Notes under the pieces: generated by a model
What the model was told of the DNA's origin: nothing
Databases searched by the model: none
The model's input: the letters and a program-made list of their open reading frames with translations, nothing else
Source of the DNA: a virus
Reading direction: 5' to 3' (one strand)
Length of the DNA: 22,112 nt
Virus record (IMG/VR): IMGVR_UViG_3300037862_000053
Span: 1 to 22,112 of that record
Translations under genes and position numbers: made by a program
Shown here: positions 6,814 through 14,038 of the stretch, piece by piece
How the letters are laid out: each line of letters starts with the position of its first letter
Position numbering within the stretch: the stretch's first letter is position 1

Positions 6814-7410
6814 ATGGCTGAATCAAAGCAATTAGAAACCGAATCAATCGAGGCTTCAGACCAGGTGGCACAAGCCTCCGACTCTCACGCCCCGGAATTG
6901 TCCGAAATGGACACGCTAAAAGCAGAGGTTGAAAAATGGAAATACCTCAGCAAGAAGAACGAAGAAAAGACCAAGGCGAACGATCACGCAGCCAAAGAGC
7001 TAGATGACATTAGGCGCTCCCAGCTATCCGACACTGAAAAACTAATTGAGAAGACACGTGAAGAAACCTCACAAGAAATCAGAAAAGAATACGCTGCGAA
7101 GCTAGTCGACTCAGAGCTAAAGAGCTTGCTAACTGGCCGTTCTCTTGACGGCGCTTCATTACTTGATTTTGACAAAGCCACATTCATTTTGAGTGACGGC
7201 AACATCGACTCAGAGGCGATTCAGTCATGGGTCGAATCTCACAGCAAAACTGCTGAACCCACAAATCCAGACTTCGGGCAAGGTGCTCGTGGTCAGAACC
7301 CAGGCAAGTCTCAAATTAGACATAGGGACGAGCTTAAAGGTATGTCAAACGCAGACATTCTGGCCGCCACAAAAGACGGCCGCTTGGATGCACTTATGGG
7401 CAAAAACTAA
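6814..7410 (+). CDS. Scaffolding protein
   Basis: An internal scaffold for procapsid assembly (198 aa from ATG 6814). An in-frame ATG at 6802 is possible, but it lies inside the ribosome site GGAGA that serves 6814, so I chose the latter. The composition is typical: acidic N-terminus (ESKQLETESIEASDQ) and a long charged coiled coil (residues about 35-105, LKAEVEKWKYLSKKNEEKTK onward). A helical segment with SLLTGRSLDGASLLDFDKATF follows. The C-terminus is flexible and basic (GQNPGKSQIRHRDELKG...), the part that binds coat protein in known scaffolds. It sits directly before the capsid gene. There is no separate protease gene nearby, so the scaffold probably exits or is recycled. Confidence 0.9.
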   Translation: MAESKQLETESIEASDQVAQASDSHAPELSEMDTLKAEVEKWKYLSKKNEEKTKANDHAAKELDDIRRSQLSDTEKLIEKTREETSQEIRKEYAAKLVDSELKSLLTGRSLDGASLLDFDKATFILSDGNIDSEAIQSWVESHSKTAEPTNPDFGQGARGQNPGKSQIRHRDELKGMSNADILAATKDGRLDALMGKN

Positions 7411-7425
7411 CGAAGGAAAACACTA

Positions 7426-8232
7426 ATGGCAATTAATAATTTCATCCCGGAAATCTGGAGCGCCGGAGTAACTCAAAGCTTCATCTCCAACCAGATTGTT
7501 ATCCCAACCCTCAACACTCAGTATCAGGGCGATGCGACACGTGGCAACACTGTCCACATCATCAACGCAACCACCCCAACCATCGTCGACTACGCAGCCG
7601 CTGGGCGCTCAATCACCGCTGAGGCGTTGAACGACACCGAGGTTCAGCTTCTTTTGAACCAGGAAAAAGCCTTCTCTGTCAACGTCGATGATGTTGATAA
7701 GGTCCAGGCCGCTGGAACCTTCAACGCTTGGACTGACGCAGCTGGAAAAGCTTTGGCAGAAGACGCAGAAGAATACCTACTGGCTCAGATGCTTGCTGGC
7801 GCAACTAACGGAAACTCAGGGGCTGTGGTTGTTGACACCGCCGAGGAAGCTAAAACCGCAGTTCGCACCATTCGCACCTTGATGGCAACTGGCAAAGTCC
7901 CATCGGCTAACCGCTTCCTAGTGGTCACTCCGGACTTTGCAGATTTGCTAATCCAGGGTCTTTCTGATGTTGCCGCCGCTGGCGCAACTGACGAACTTCG
8001 CAACGGACAGATCACAAGGCTCTATGGCCTAAATGTTCTTGAGTCACCACTTTTGGGTAGCGATGTTTCGGCTATTGGTTACCACGCTGACACCGTGGCA
8101 TTTGTGAACCAAATTCAGTCACTTGAGGCCCTGCGTAACCAGACCAAGTTCTCGGACATTGTTCGCGGCTTGAACGTCTACGGCGCAAAGGTCATTAAGT
8201 CCGAAGCCGTTATCAAATACGTCTCAGCCTAA
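7426..8232 (+). CDS. Major capsid protein, HK97 fold (P22-coat-like)
   Basis: The shell subunit (268 aa). It starts MAINNFIPEIWSAGVTQSFI and contains GDATRGNTVHIINATTPTIVDYA, then ALNDTEVQLLLNQEKAFSVNVDDVDKVQA, matching the E-loop and backbone-helix region of P22/Gp5-type coat proteins in actinophages. RFLVVTPDFADLLIQG and GQITRLYGLNVLESPLL form the A-domain, and the C-terminus is a beta strand (YGAKVIKSEAVIKYV). It has no N-terminal delta domain and is short for the family, consistent with the separate scaffold just upstream. The ribosome site GAAGGA lies before the ATG. A very strong hairpin follows 11 nt after the stop, which may raise mRNA stability or damp downstream transcription. Confidence 0.95.
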   Translation: MAINNFIPEIWSAGVTQSFISNQIVIPTLNTQYQGDATRGNTVHIINATTPTIVDYAAAGRSITAEALNDTEVQLLLNQEKAFSVNVDDVDKVQAAGTFNAWTDAAGKALAEDAEEYLLAQMLAGATNGNSGAVVVDTAEEAKTAVRTIRTLMATGKVPSANRFLVVTPDFADLLIQGLSDVAAAGATDELRNGQITRLYGLNVLESPLLGSDVSAIGYHADTVAFVNQIQSLEALRNQTKFSDIVRGLNVYGAKVIKSEAVIKYVSA

Positions 8233-8243
8233 AAAGGCTAACC

Positions 8244-8277
8244 GCTAAGGGGTCGGAGTTCGCTCTGGCCCCTTAGC
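8244..8277 (+). terminator. 15-bp hairpin with UUCG tetraloop after capsid gene
   Basis: GCTAAGGGGTCGGAG (8244-8258) pairs over its whole length, with two G-U wobbles, with CTCTGGCCCCTTAGC read from 8263 to 8277. It closes on a UUCG tetraloop (8259-8262). There is no U-tract after it (CATACCCC follows), so it is more likely an mRNA-stabilising hairpin or partial attenuator than a complete terminator. Confidence 0.7.
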
Positions 8278-8305
8278 CATACCCCGAGATTTGAGAGAGG
8301 TCTAA

Positions 8306-8908
8306 ATGGCACTGGCAACAATCGCAGAAGTAGAGGCTCGCTTAGGTCGGTCTCTTACGGTTGCAGAAACCTCGAAGGCAACGGCCTATTTGGAAGATGC
8401 CTCAGCTTTGTTTATTCAAAGAGCCGTTCAGAAGTTTGAGCAGGGCGAAAGCTCAGTGCGCTTATTTCCTCGGGATGGAGTGGTCAGGCTTACCCAGCGC
8501 CCCGTTATTGCCGTGACCGAAGTCAAAGACCTAGACGGCAATGAAATCGATTTTACTTGGGATAGACACCAGAGCATTTATGACCTTGGAAGTTACACCC
8601 CGGTAGATGTCACATATGAACACGGATCGATAACCATCCCCGCTGATGTTGTTGCCGTGGTCGCTGGCATGGTTGCCCGGACACTCTCAATAAACCCTGA
8701 TGCTGCGGCTGGAGTTCAACAGCAAACCGTTGGGCCATTTAGCCAAAGCTATGCGTCTTGGGCGGTGGGCGGTCAAGTCATGATGTCCCCAGTTGAAGCC
8801 AAGGTCGCTGACTCTTATCGAGGGATGAACTTTATCTCTACCTCAACTATTGGAAATGGGAACTATGCAGGTAATTACCCGAATCAGACAAAGTTCGGTG
8901 GGCGTTGA
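8306..8908 (+). CDS. Head-to-tail adaptor (gp6/gp15-like connector)
   Basis: The first ring below the portal (200 aa). The opening TIAEVEARLGRSLTVAETSKATAYLEDASALF is the helical bundle of HK97 gp6/SPP1 gp15-type adaptors. It is followed by a beta-rich part with RPVIAVTEVKDLDGNEI and VDVTYEHGSITIPADVVAVVAGMVAR, the usual ending of the fold. The C-terminal 40 residues (from SPVEAKVADSYRG) contain the conserved surface-exposed tail typical of actinophage versions and end in an Asn/Gly-rich stretch. The ribosome site GAGAGAGG precedes the ATG. It overlaps the next gene by 44 nt. It is the first of four tightly overlapping connector genes. Confidence 0.87.
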   Translation: MALATIAEVEARLGRSLTVAETSKATAYLEDASALFIQRAVQKFEQGESSVRLFPRDGVVRLTQRPVIAVTEVKDLDGNEIDFTWDRHQSIYDLGSYTPVDVTYEHGSITIPADVVAVVAGMVARTLSINPDAAAGVQQQTVGPFSQSYASWAVGGQVMMSPVEAKVADSYRGMNFISTSTIGNGNYAGNYPNQTKFGGR

Positions 8909-9185
8909 TTCTTACGGTGAGCCAATCATTGAGACTACCGAGACCGAGCTTTACGCAAAGGTGGCCGCAAGGACTGGCTCTAAGACAGTAGGGGCCGCAG
9001 AAATCACAGTCACCTCTGGTCTAACTGTTTACCTAGCCCCTGAAATAGACATCCAAAATAACGATGTGTTTGTTTATCTAGGCCAGCGTTACGTCTTAGA
9101 CGGCGAATCATTCAACTGGATAAATGGCCTTGGGTCATGGAACCCAGGCACTGTGATTGACCTCCAGCGAGAAGTCAATGGCTAG
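8865..9185 (+). CDS. Head closure / stopper protein
   Basis: A small beta-barrel connector protein (106 aa) that plugs the head (SPP1 gp16-like role). The pattern MQVITRIRQSSVGVDSYGEP, then a central beta sheet (AEITVTSGLTVYLAPEIDIQ, FVYLGQRYVLDGES) ending GLGSWNPGTVIDLQREVNG, is that of actinophage head-tail stoppers. The frame is open from a TTG at 8850 and an ATG at 8856. I chose ATG 8865 because ATGGGA precedes it and the product then starts with the conserved strand. It lies within the end of the adaptor gene (44-nt overlap), and its stop overlaps the next ATG. Confidence 0.8.
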   Translation: MQVITRIRQSSVGVDSYGEPIIETTETELYAKVAARTGSKTVGAAEITVTSGLTVYLAPEIDIQNNDVFVYLGQRYVLDGESFNWINGLGSWNPGTVIDLQREVNG

Positions 9186-9501
9186 TAAAATCCCCGGCGG
9201 TGCTGGAACGGTCAAGCTCAACAGCAAGGGCATGAGGCAACTAATGAAGTCCCAAGAGGTCCGAGCTGAGCTAGTTACGCGGATGATAAAAGTTCAATCA
9301 GCTTTGCCCGGCTCAAAGCTAGAGGCGCTGAGCACTCGAACCCGCGTCAGGGTGAAAGTAATGCGGGGCTCCGACTTTGAAGAAGCGAACACTGGCGACC
9401 TATCAAGAGCGCTGGATTTAGCTGGCGGTGAACGCGGCACAAAGACCAAAAACCAATTAGCAAAAGCACGAGCAAAGCGTAGAGCGAAGGGTCAAGGCTA
9501 A
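9178..9501 (+). CDS. Neck/tail-completion protein (HK97 gp10-like by position)
   Basis: A 107-aa basic protein between the stopper and the tail terminator. The frame is open from 9157, but the ATG at 9178 overlaps the previous stop (ATGGCTAG) and gives the sensible start MASKIPGGAGTVKLNSKGMR. A helix with EVRAELVTRMIKVQSALPGS follows, then a beta part with TRVRVKVMRGSDF. The tail is strongly basic (AKARAKRRAKGQG). The gene slot is that of HK97 gp10-type tail-completion proteins, but sequence similarity alone does not prove it. It overlaps the next gene by one base (TAATG). Confidence 0.65.
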   Translation: MASKIPGGAGTVKLNSKGMRQLMKSQEVRAELVTRMIKVQSALPGSKLEALSTRTRVRVKVMRGSDFEEANTGDLSRALDLAGGERGTKTKNQLAKARAKRRAKGQG

Positions 9502-9893
9502 TGAGCGATGCAGTTATTTTTAGTGACCTCATGGCTCACTTGGTATCAAGGCTAAACGCTTCTCTAGCGGCTCAGAATCGAACAGATGTTCGAGTAGCCA
9601 TCAGAGCAGACGATAGCCCTTCACAAGTCATTCTCAGGCGTGACGGTGGGAACTCAGCGGGCAAGACTCTGATGGACTCTGCCATCGGCGTGAACATTTA
9701 TGAATCTAGTTATGCAAGAGCAGAGGGTTTGGCCCTGCTTGTATCGGCACTTTTTGACGACTTGCCTGATGGAAACCCCATCACGCAAACATCTGTTCAG
9801 TCCTCCATTCAGGATGTGACGGATCTCAGGGGCGAGCGCAGATTCATGCGCTTCTCCGTAACCCATCGAGGCTCAAACCTCACTCCAAATTAG
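9501..9893 (+). CDS. Tail terminator protein
   Basis: The ring that caps the tail tube and joins it to the head (130 aa). The fold signature is an N-terminal helix (FSDLMAHLVSRLNASLAAQN), a beta strand VRVAIRADDSPSQVILRRDGG, a helix RAEGLALLVSALFDDLPDG and a final strand RFMRFSVTHRG, matching lambda gpU/SPP1 gp17-like terminators. The start overlaps the stop of the preceding neck gene. The major tail protein follows after 12 nt with its own ribosome site. The assignment rests on both fold pattern and position. Confidence 0.8.
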   Translation: MSDAVIFSDLMAHLVSRLNASLAAQNRTDVRVAIRADDSPSQVILRRDGGNSAGKTLMDSAIGVNIYESSYARAEGLALLVSALFDDLPDGNPITQTSVQSSIQDVTDLRGERRFMRFSVTHRGSNLTPN

Positions 9894-9905
9894 TAAGGAA
9901 AAATC

Positions 9906-10439
9906 ATGGCATTAGATAGCGATCTAGTAAGAGTCGCAGTTAGCGGCGCAGTTTACGTTGGGCCAACAGCGACAGCAGCACCAACCAATTCAGGAACCGC
10001 GCTAGCCGCTGGCTTTGTGGACTTGGGCTATGTCAGCTCAGACGGAATCACCGAGACAATCGACCGGGCGACCTCACAGATTAGAGCGTGGCAGAACGGC
10101 GCTTTGGTCCGTGAAGTTACCTCCGAGGGAACTTACTCAGTTTCTTTGACATTCCTAGAAACCAACCAGGAAGTTCTTGAGCTCTACTTTGGCTCTGACA
10201 TCACTGGTGGTGTTCTAAACGGTGACCCAACTGCATCAGGTGGCCGCAAGTCATTCGTTATTGACGTGGTAGACGGTGCAACTGTAGAGCGCACCTACAT
10301 CCCATCCGGTGAAATCACCGCGGTTGGAGAGCGCACCCTAGCCTCTGGCGATGCGATTGGTTACAACGTGACCATTACCGCTTACGCAGATGCAACCAAC
10401 ACCACATTTAAGAAGTTCTTTAGCTCGCTAGAGGCTTAG
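9906..10439 (+). CDS. Major tail tube protein
   Basis: The subunit that polymerises into the tail tube (177 aa). The sequence is beta-rich: GAVYVGPTATAAPTN, FVDLGYVSSDGITETIDR, VREVTSEGTYSVSLTFLETN, LELYFGSDI, RKSFVIDVVDG and GYNVTITAYADA are strands and loops of the tail-tube fold seen in actinophages. There is no Ig-like domain fused at the C-terminus. The ribosome site is TAAGGAAAAATC just before the ATG. It is followed by a 109-nt structured gap (see 10440-10548) before the tail chaperone genes. It is probably among the most abundant proteins of the phage. Confidence 0.92.
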   Translation: MALDSDLVRVAVSGAVYVGPTATAAPTNSGTALAAGFVDLGYVSSDGITETIDRATSQIRAWQNGALVREVTSEGTYSVSLTFLETNQEVLELYFGSDITGGVLNGDPTASGGRKSFVIDVVDGATVERTYIPSGEITAVGERTLASGDAIGYNVTITAYADATNTTFKKFFSSLEA

Positions 10440-10449
10440 CAAAGAATCG

Positions 10450-10544
10450 CTGACAGTTTTCATGCGGCGGCTGTCAGAGATCACGGCAGAGAGGGGAGCA
10501 ATCCCCTCTCTGTTTAGCCGCATAACTAAATAACAGAAAGCCGC
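10450..10544 (+). promoter_or_regulatory. Structured intergenic RNA with alternative pairings, RBS overlap
   Basis: CTGACAG (10450-10456) pairs with CTGTCAG (10471-10477). The loop between them contains ATGCGGC (10462-10468), exactly complementary to GCCGCAT at 10517-10523. AGCCGC occurs twice downstream (10516-10521 and 10539-10544), and either copy could pair with GCGGCT (10467-10472). The second AGCCGC sits 4 nt before the ATG of the next gene, where a ribosome site would be, and no canonical one is seen. The pairings are by eye. Confidence 0.4.
10487..10512 (+). terminator. 11-bp hairpin with GCAA tetraloop after major tail gene
   Basis: CAGAGAGGGGA (10487-10497) pairs perfectly with TCCCCTCTCTG (10502-10512) around a GCAA tetraloop (10498-10501). 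Only TTTA follows, so termination would be weak. An attenuator or mRNA-stabilising role fits better, as for the hairpin after the capsid gene. Confidence 0.65.
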
Positions 10545-10548
10545 AAAC

Positions 10549-10830
10549 ATGAGCGTTATCAAACTAACCCCAAAAAAGAAGAAGCCTGAACTTAAGGTTG
10601 ACTATTTAGGCAACACCTACACCCTCCCCGGCCACATCAGCGCAGAGATGTTTGAAGTGATGATTAGAGCGCAGGACAAAAAGGGTGACGATGGATTCCT
10701 CAGAGTGTTTCTATCAAGCGTGGTTCCACAAGATTTCAAAGCAGCCCTAGCCCAAGACGACATGGTGACACTTTTGAATCTTTGGTTGGAGCACATCAAC
10801 GGCCCAAAAGGATCTGGCTCCAAGAGCTAG
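10549..10830 (+). CDS. Tail assembly chaperone, G-like short form
   Basis: The short product of the frameshifted chaperone pair (93 aa), which helps fold the tape measure and load tail tube subunits. It starts with a basic stretch (TPKKKKPELKVDYLGN), then helices with GHISAEMFEVMIRAQDKKGDDG and VLF-type hydrophobics, a pattern seen in many actinophage G proteins. It ends LEHINGPKGSGSKS. A canonical -1 slippery heptamer, C CCA AAA, lies in frame at 10803-10809, 21 nt before the stop, so a fraction of ribosomes would make the longer GT product. There is no good ribosome site, and upstream RNA structure may control initiation. Confidence 0.85.
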   Translation: MSVIKLTPKKKKPELKVDYLGNTYTLPGHISAEMFEVMIRAQDKKGDDGFLRVFLSSVVPQDFKAALAQDDMVTLLNLWLEHINGPKGSGSKS

Positions 10831-11189
10831 TTGACAACCATGAAGCTGAGCTGGTTTACGACCTTAGAAAGCTAGGGATAAACCCAGCCAAGGTTGATCT
10901 AGATGAGCTGATTCTTTTGGTGGATGTTCTAATTCGTGACCCTCAATCTTGGACACACGCAGCACTTGCAAAGTGGAAGCATCCGATTAGTTATGAGTGG
11001 ACCGTATTAGTTGCCACCTATGACATGTTGGCCCAAGTCAATTCACGCAGAAAACCAAAGCCTTACCCTCGCCCTTGGCCTGACCCAAACGTTAGGTCAA
11101 AGGGTAAACCCCGCCAGGATGCTAGAGAAATCCTCAAAAAAGCTAGAGATGGAGCTATCAAATGGCAGAGCAAGCCTACGCTTATGTGA
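10549..11189 (+). CDS. Tail assembly chaperone, GT-like frameshift product
   Basis: The long product made by a -1 shift at CCCAAAA (10803-10809). The first 87 residues come from G, then translation continues RIWLQELVDNHEAELVYDL... in the -1 frame for 126 residues to the stop at 11187-11189, giving 213 aa. The T part contains DLRKLGINPAKVDLDELILLVDVL and PISYEWTVLVATYDML, typical of the second chaperone ORF in actinophages, and ends basic. The apparent independent ATG at 10782 in that frame lacks a ribosome site and would produce nonsense residues (VGAHQR) before the shared PK, which argues for frameshifting. It overlaps the tape measure start by 28 nt. Confidence 0.82.
10803..10830 (+). promoter_or_regulatory. 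-1 ribosomal frameshift signal with stem-loop
   Basis: The slippery heptamer C-CCA-AAA is at 10803-10809, in the exact X-XXY-YYZ register of the G frame. Four nt later a 7-bp stem with one G-U pair, CTGGCTC (10814-10820) with GAGCTAG (10824-10830), closes on a CAA loop. It contains the UAG stop of G. Confidence 0.8.
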
Positions 11190-14038
11190 CACTGATTCCC
11201 ATTGCCAAAGGCTTTCAGCAAGGCATCGCCAAAGAACTTGGCGGCGTAGAGCAGCTAGGTGGCAAAGCTGGCAAGGATTTCTCAAAGGGCTTCGGTCAAA
11301 CCGCTGACAAACTTTCTACTGGCATAATTGCAGGTTTTGCGGCAATAGCCGCTGGCGCTGGGTTGCTTTTCAAAAGTGCTATTGGTGAAGCTTCAACCCT
11401 GGAGGAATCGCTAAACGCGGTTTCGGTAGCCTATGGCAAATCAAGCGATGCAATCGTCAAGCTTGGTGAAACTGCTGCTGGTCGCTTGGGTGTTACTCAA
11501 TCAGAGTTCAACGCCTCAGCGGTTAGGTTCTCAGCTTTCGCGGAGCGCGTGGTTGGAGCAGGTGGCGATGTCGCTGGCTTTGTTGACGGCATAACCACTA
11601 GAGCTTCTGACTTTGCATCGGTATTCAACATTGACGTAGCCGAAGCCTTACAAGTATTCCAATCGGGTCTATCCGGTGAGGCTGAACCGCTCAAGCGATT
11701 CGGTATCAACTTGCTCGATTCAGAGGTTAACGCCTTTGCGCTGGCTAACGGTATCGGCGCAGTTGGAACGGCCCTAACCGAGAGCGAGAAAGTTCAAGCT
11801 CGCTATGGCTTGCTCTTGGAATCTACGGCTAAGACATCTGGAGACTTTGCTAACACCTCAGACGGCCTAGCCAACTCTCAGAGAATACTCAAAGCAGAGT
11901 TCACAGACCTGCAAGCTTCCATCGGTGGCGCACTACTTCCAGTCATGGCAGATTTGGTCAACCAGGTAAAAGACAACCTGCTCCCAATCTTTGAACAACT
12001 TGGCGACTGGCTAGATTCACCTGAGGGCATAAAGGCCATCGAGGACTTTGGCACTGCCATGAGCGAAACTGTGGGCTTCGTGGTGGATGTGACCACCGAG
12101 GTCATAAAGAACTTTGATGCCATAGTGAAAATTGGCGGCGCTTTACTTATAGCCGCAGTCAGCTGGAAGGCATACCGAGGAGCTGTAGCACTGGCAACAG
12201 GTGTCCAGTTATTGTTCAACACCGCAGTTGCAGCAAACCCTTACATCATCGCCGCAGCCGCTTTGGTTGGCATTGGCGTTGGCATGAAGATGATTTATGA
12301 CGAGGCCTCAAAGGCCACGCCAGAAGTTGAGGATTTGAGAATTGAAATACTCAAAACTGAAAACGCCTTTGTCACTTCTGCAACAAATGGAGCTTCGGCT
12401 TATCGCGGCATAATTCCCCAACTCAATGAGACCAGGGAATCGGTAAAGGCAATAGCGGATCAAGCCCAAATCACTTGGAACATGATCACTGGTTTACCAA
12501 CCGCGTTCAAGAACCCATTCAAAAAGCCCGCTGGTATGAGCGACCTAGAGCTGGAGAAGATTGCACAAGCTCAGCAAAACCTAATAGATGAAACAATTAC
12601 TCCTGCCTCAACCGCTACCGCTTCGGCATCCGCGACAGGTTTATCACCTGCAACAGTTAGGGCAAACCTTCAAACCGCTATCAAGGAAACTAGGGATGCT
12701 TATAAAGCAGCAAGGGCTGACTATAACGAAATAGTCGCTGACGCTAACAGTGACTTTTCTGAGCGCAACAACGACATCCTAGACAGCTACACGGACTCAG
12801 TGAATAAGGCGAACAAGACCTTTACCGATAAGTCTGAGGACATTGTAAAGCGTTACAGTGAGGCAATCTCCAAAGCCACTGATCGCCGCGACACCTCAAT
12901 GGCCTCAGCCCTCAAGGACTATAACCAAGGGATTGTTGACACAAACCGTAAATTTGCAGAGCAGCAAGAGTCAATCATTCAAAAGTCCATAGACCGCTTG
13001 CGTGATGGTTTCAAATCTGCGGTGAGCGTAAATGTTGCCAGCATCTTTGACTCTGACGCAATCGCTGGTTCAGTTGATGGATTAGTAGAGACTCTAAGAG
13101 ACAAGCTAGCTGGCTCCAAGACCCTTTTGGATAACGCTGCCAAGCTAACATCCGCTGGATTCTCACAGACATTTGTTGAGCAAGTGGTAGGCGCTGGAAC
13201 CGAACTCGGCAACGAACTAGCCAGCTCGATTCTGACCGCTACACCCGAGACAGTCTCAGAGCTTCAATCACTCTTTGGGCAGATTGAGACCACCTCTGAA
13301 ACTGGCATGGATGCTTTGGCTCAGACTATCTATGACAAAACTGGACTGGCGACAACGGCCCTACAGGGACTCTATGACCAGACCTTTATTGACCTAGCCG
13401 ATTCACTCACTGAGCAGAAGGCCGCCTACATAACTCAGCAAGGCGAAATCCAAGCTGAATTCAACACCTCGATAGCAGAAGCCGAGATTGCTCGGACTGA
13501 AGCGATGGCAAATGCTAATGAGGCACTGGCAGAATCCATAGCCAACTCCAAAGTAACTCGCGATGAAGCACTGCTTGATTCACAAGAAACCCTAGACGCT
13601 GCTTTATTGACAGCAGCCAATAACTTCACCGATGACATCACTGCAATCCAAAAGGTATTCCAGGAAAAGATTGGATCCATGAGGTCAGCGGTTGCTGGAC
13701 TAGCCTCAGAAATCAACGGGGTCAGGGCTGCGCTAAGTCTTGCTCAGCGTCAAACTGCATCTGCGGCATCAAGCGCGGCGGCATCAATCGCGGCGCGGTC
13801 AACTGTGAATCAACCTAGATTCATGGCGACAGGTGGCTTAGTCACAAGCGCCACTAACGCCATTATTGGAGAGGCTGGGCCAGAGGTAGTGATACCGCTA
13901 GACAGGTTTGAATCCATGATGGGAATGAGCCAACAAGGTAAGGCGGTGAATTACTACGCAGCCCCTAACCAATCCATAGATTCTGAACAGGATCTATTCC
14001 AAGCAATGCGCAGGGCAAAGGTGGTGGCAGGTTGGTAA
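11162..14038 (+). CDS. Tail tape measure protein
   Basis: Sets tail length and later helps DNA cross the membrane (958 aa, the longest gene here). At the usual 1.5 angstrom per residue it predicts a tail of roughly 140 nm. The N-terminus (AYVTLIPIAKGFQQGIAKEL) and a first hydrophobic segment (residues 54-70, GIIAGFAAIAAGAGLLF) precede helical repeats. A second hydrophobic region spans about 325-378. Residues about 500-870 are long charged helices with repeated Asp/Asn-Ala segments. The C-terminus has the common ending GGLVTSATNAIIGEAGPEVV followed by IPLDRF. No lytic transglycosylase or peptidase domain is visible. The ATG overlaps the end of the chaperone frame, with GGAG upstream. Confidence 0.95.
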   Translation: MAEQAYAYVTLIPIAKGFQQGIAKELGGVEQLGGKAGKDFSKGFGQTADKLSTGIIAGFAAIAAGAGLLFKSAIGEASTLEESLNAVSVAYGKSSDAIVKLGETAAGRLGVTQSEFNASAVRFSAFAERVVGAGGDVAGFVDGITTRASDFASVFNIDVAEALQVFQSGLSGEAEPLKRFGINLLDSEVNAFALANGIGAVGTALTESEKVQARYGLLLESTAKTSGDFANTSDGLANSQRILKAEFTDLQASIGGALLPVMADLVNQVKDNLLPIFEQLGDWLDSPEGIKAIEDFGTAMSETVGFVVDVTTEVIKNFDAIVKIGGALLIAAVSWKAYRGAVALATGVQLLFNTAVAANPYIIAAAALVGIGVGMKMIYDEASKATPEVEDLRIEILKTENAFVTSATNGASAYRGIIPQLNETRESVKAIADQAQITWNMITGLPTAFKNPFKKPAGMSDLELEKIAQAQQNLIDETITPASTATASASATGLSPATVRANLQTAIKETRDAYKAARADYNEIVADANSDFSERNNDILDSYTDSVNKANKTFTDKSEDIVKRYSEAISKATDRRDTSMASALKDYNQGIVDTNRKFAEQQESIIQKSIDRLRDGFKSAVSVNVASIFDSDAIAGSVDGLVETLRDKLAGSKTLLDNAAKLTSAGFSQTFVEQVVGAGTELGNELASSILTATPETVSELQSLFGQIETTSETGMDALAQTIYDKTGLATTALQGLYDQTFIDLADSLTEQKAAYITQQGEIQAEFNTSIAEAEIARTEAMANANEALAESIANSKVTRDEALLDSQETLDAALLTAANNFTDDITAIQKVFQEKIGSMRSAVAGLASEINGVRAALSLAQRQTASAASSAAASIAARSTVNQPRFMATGGLVTSATNAIIGEAGPEVVIPLDRFESMMGMSQQGKAVNYYAAPNQSIDSEQDLFQAMRRAKVVAGW

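Noticed and set aside
10782-10810. Independent start of the second chaperone ORF at ATG 10782
   Set aside because: It has no ribosome site, and the residues before the shared PK make no sense; the in-register slippery heptamer explains the frame better.
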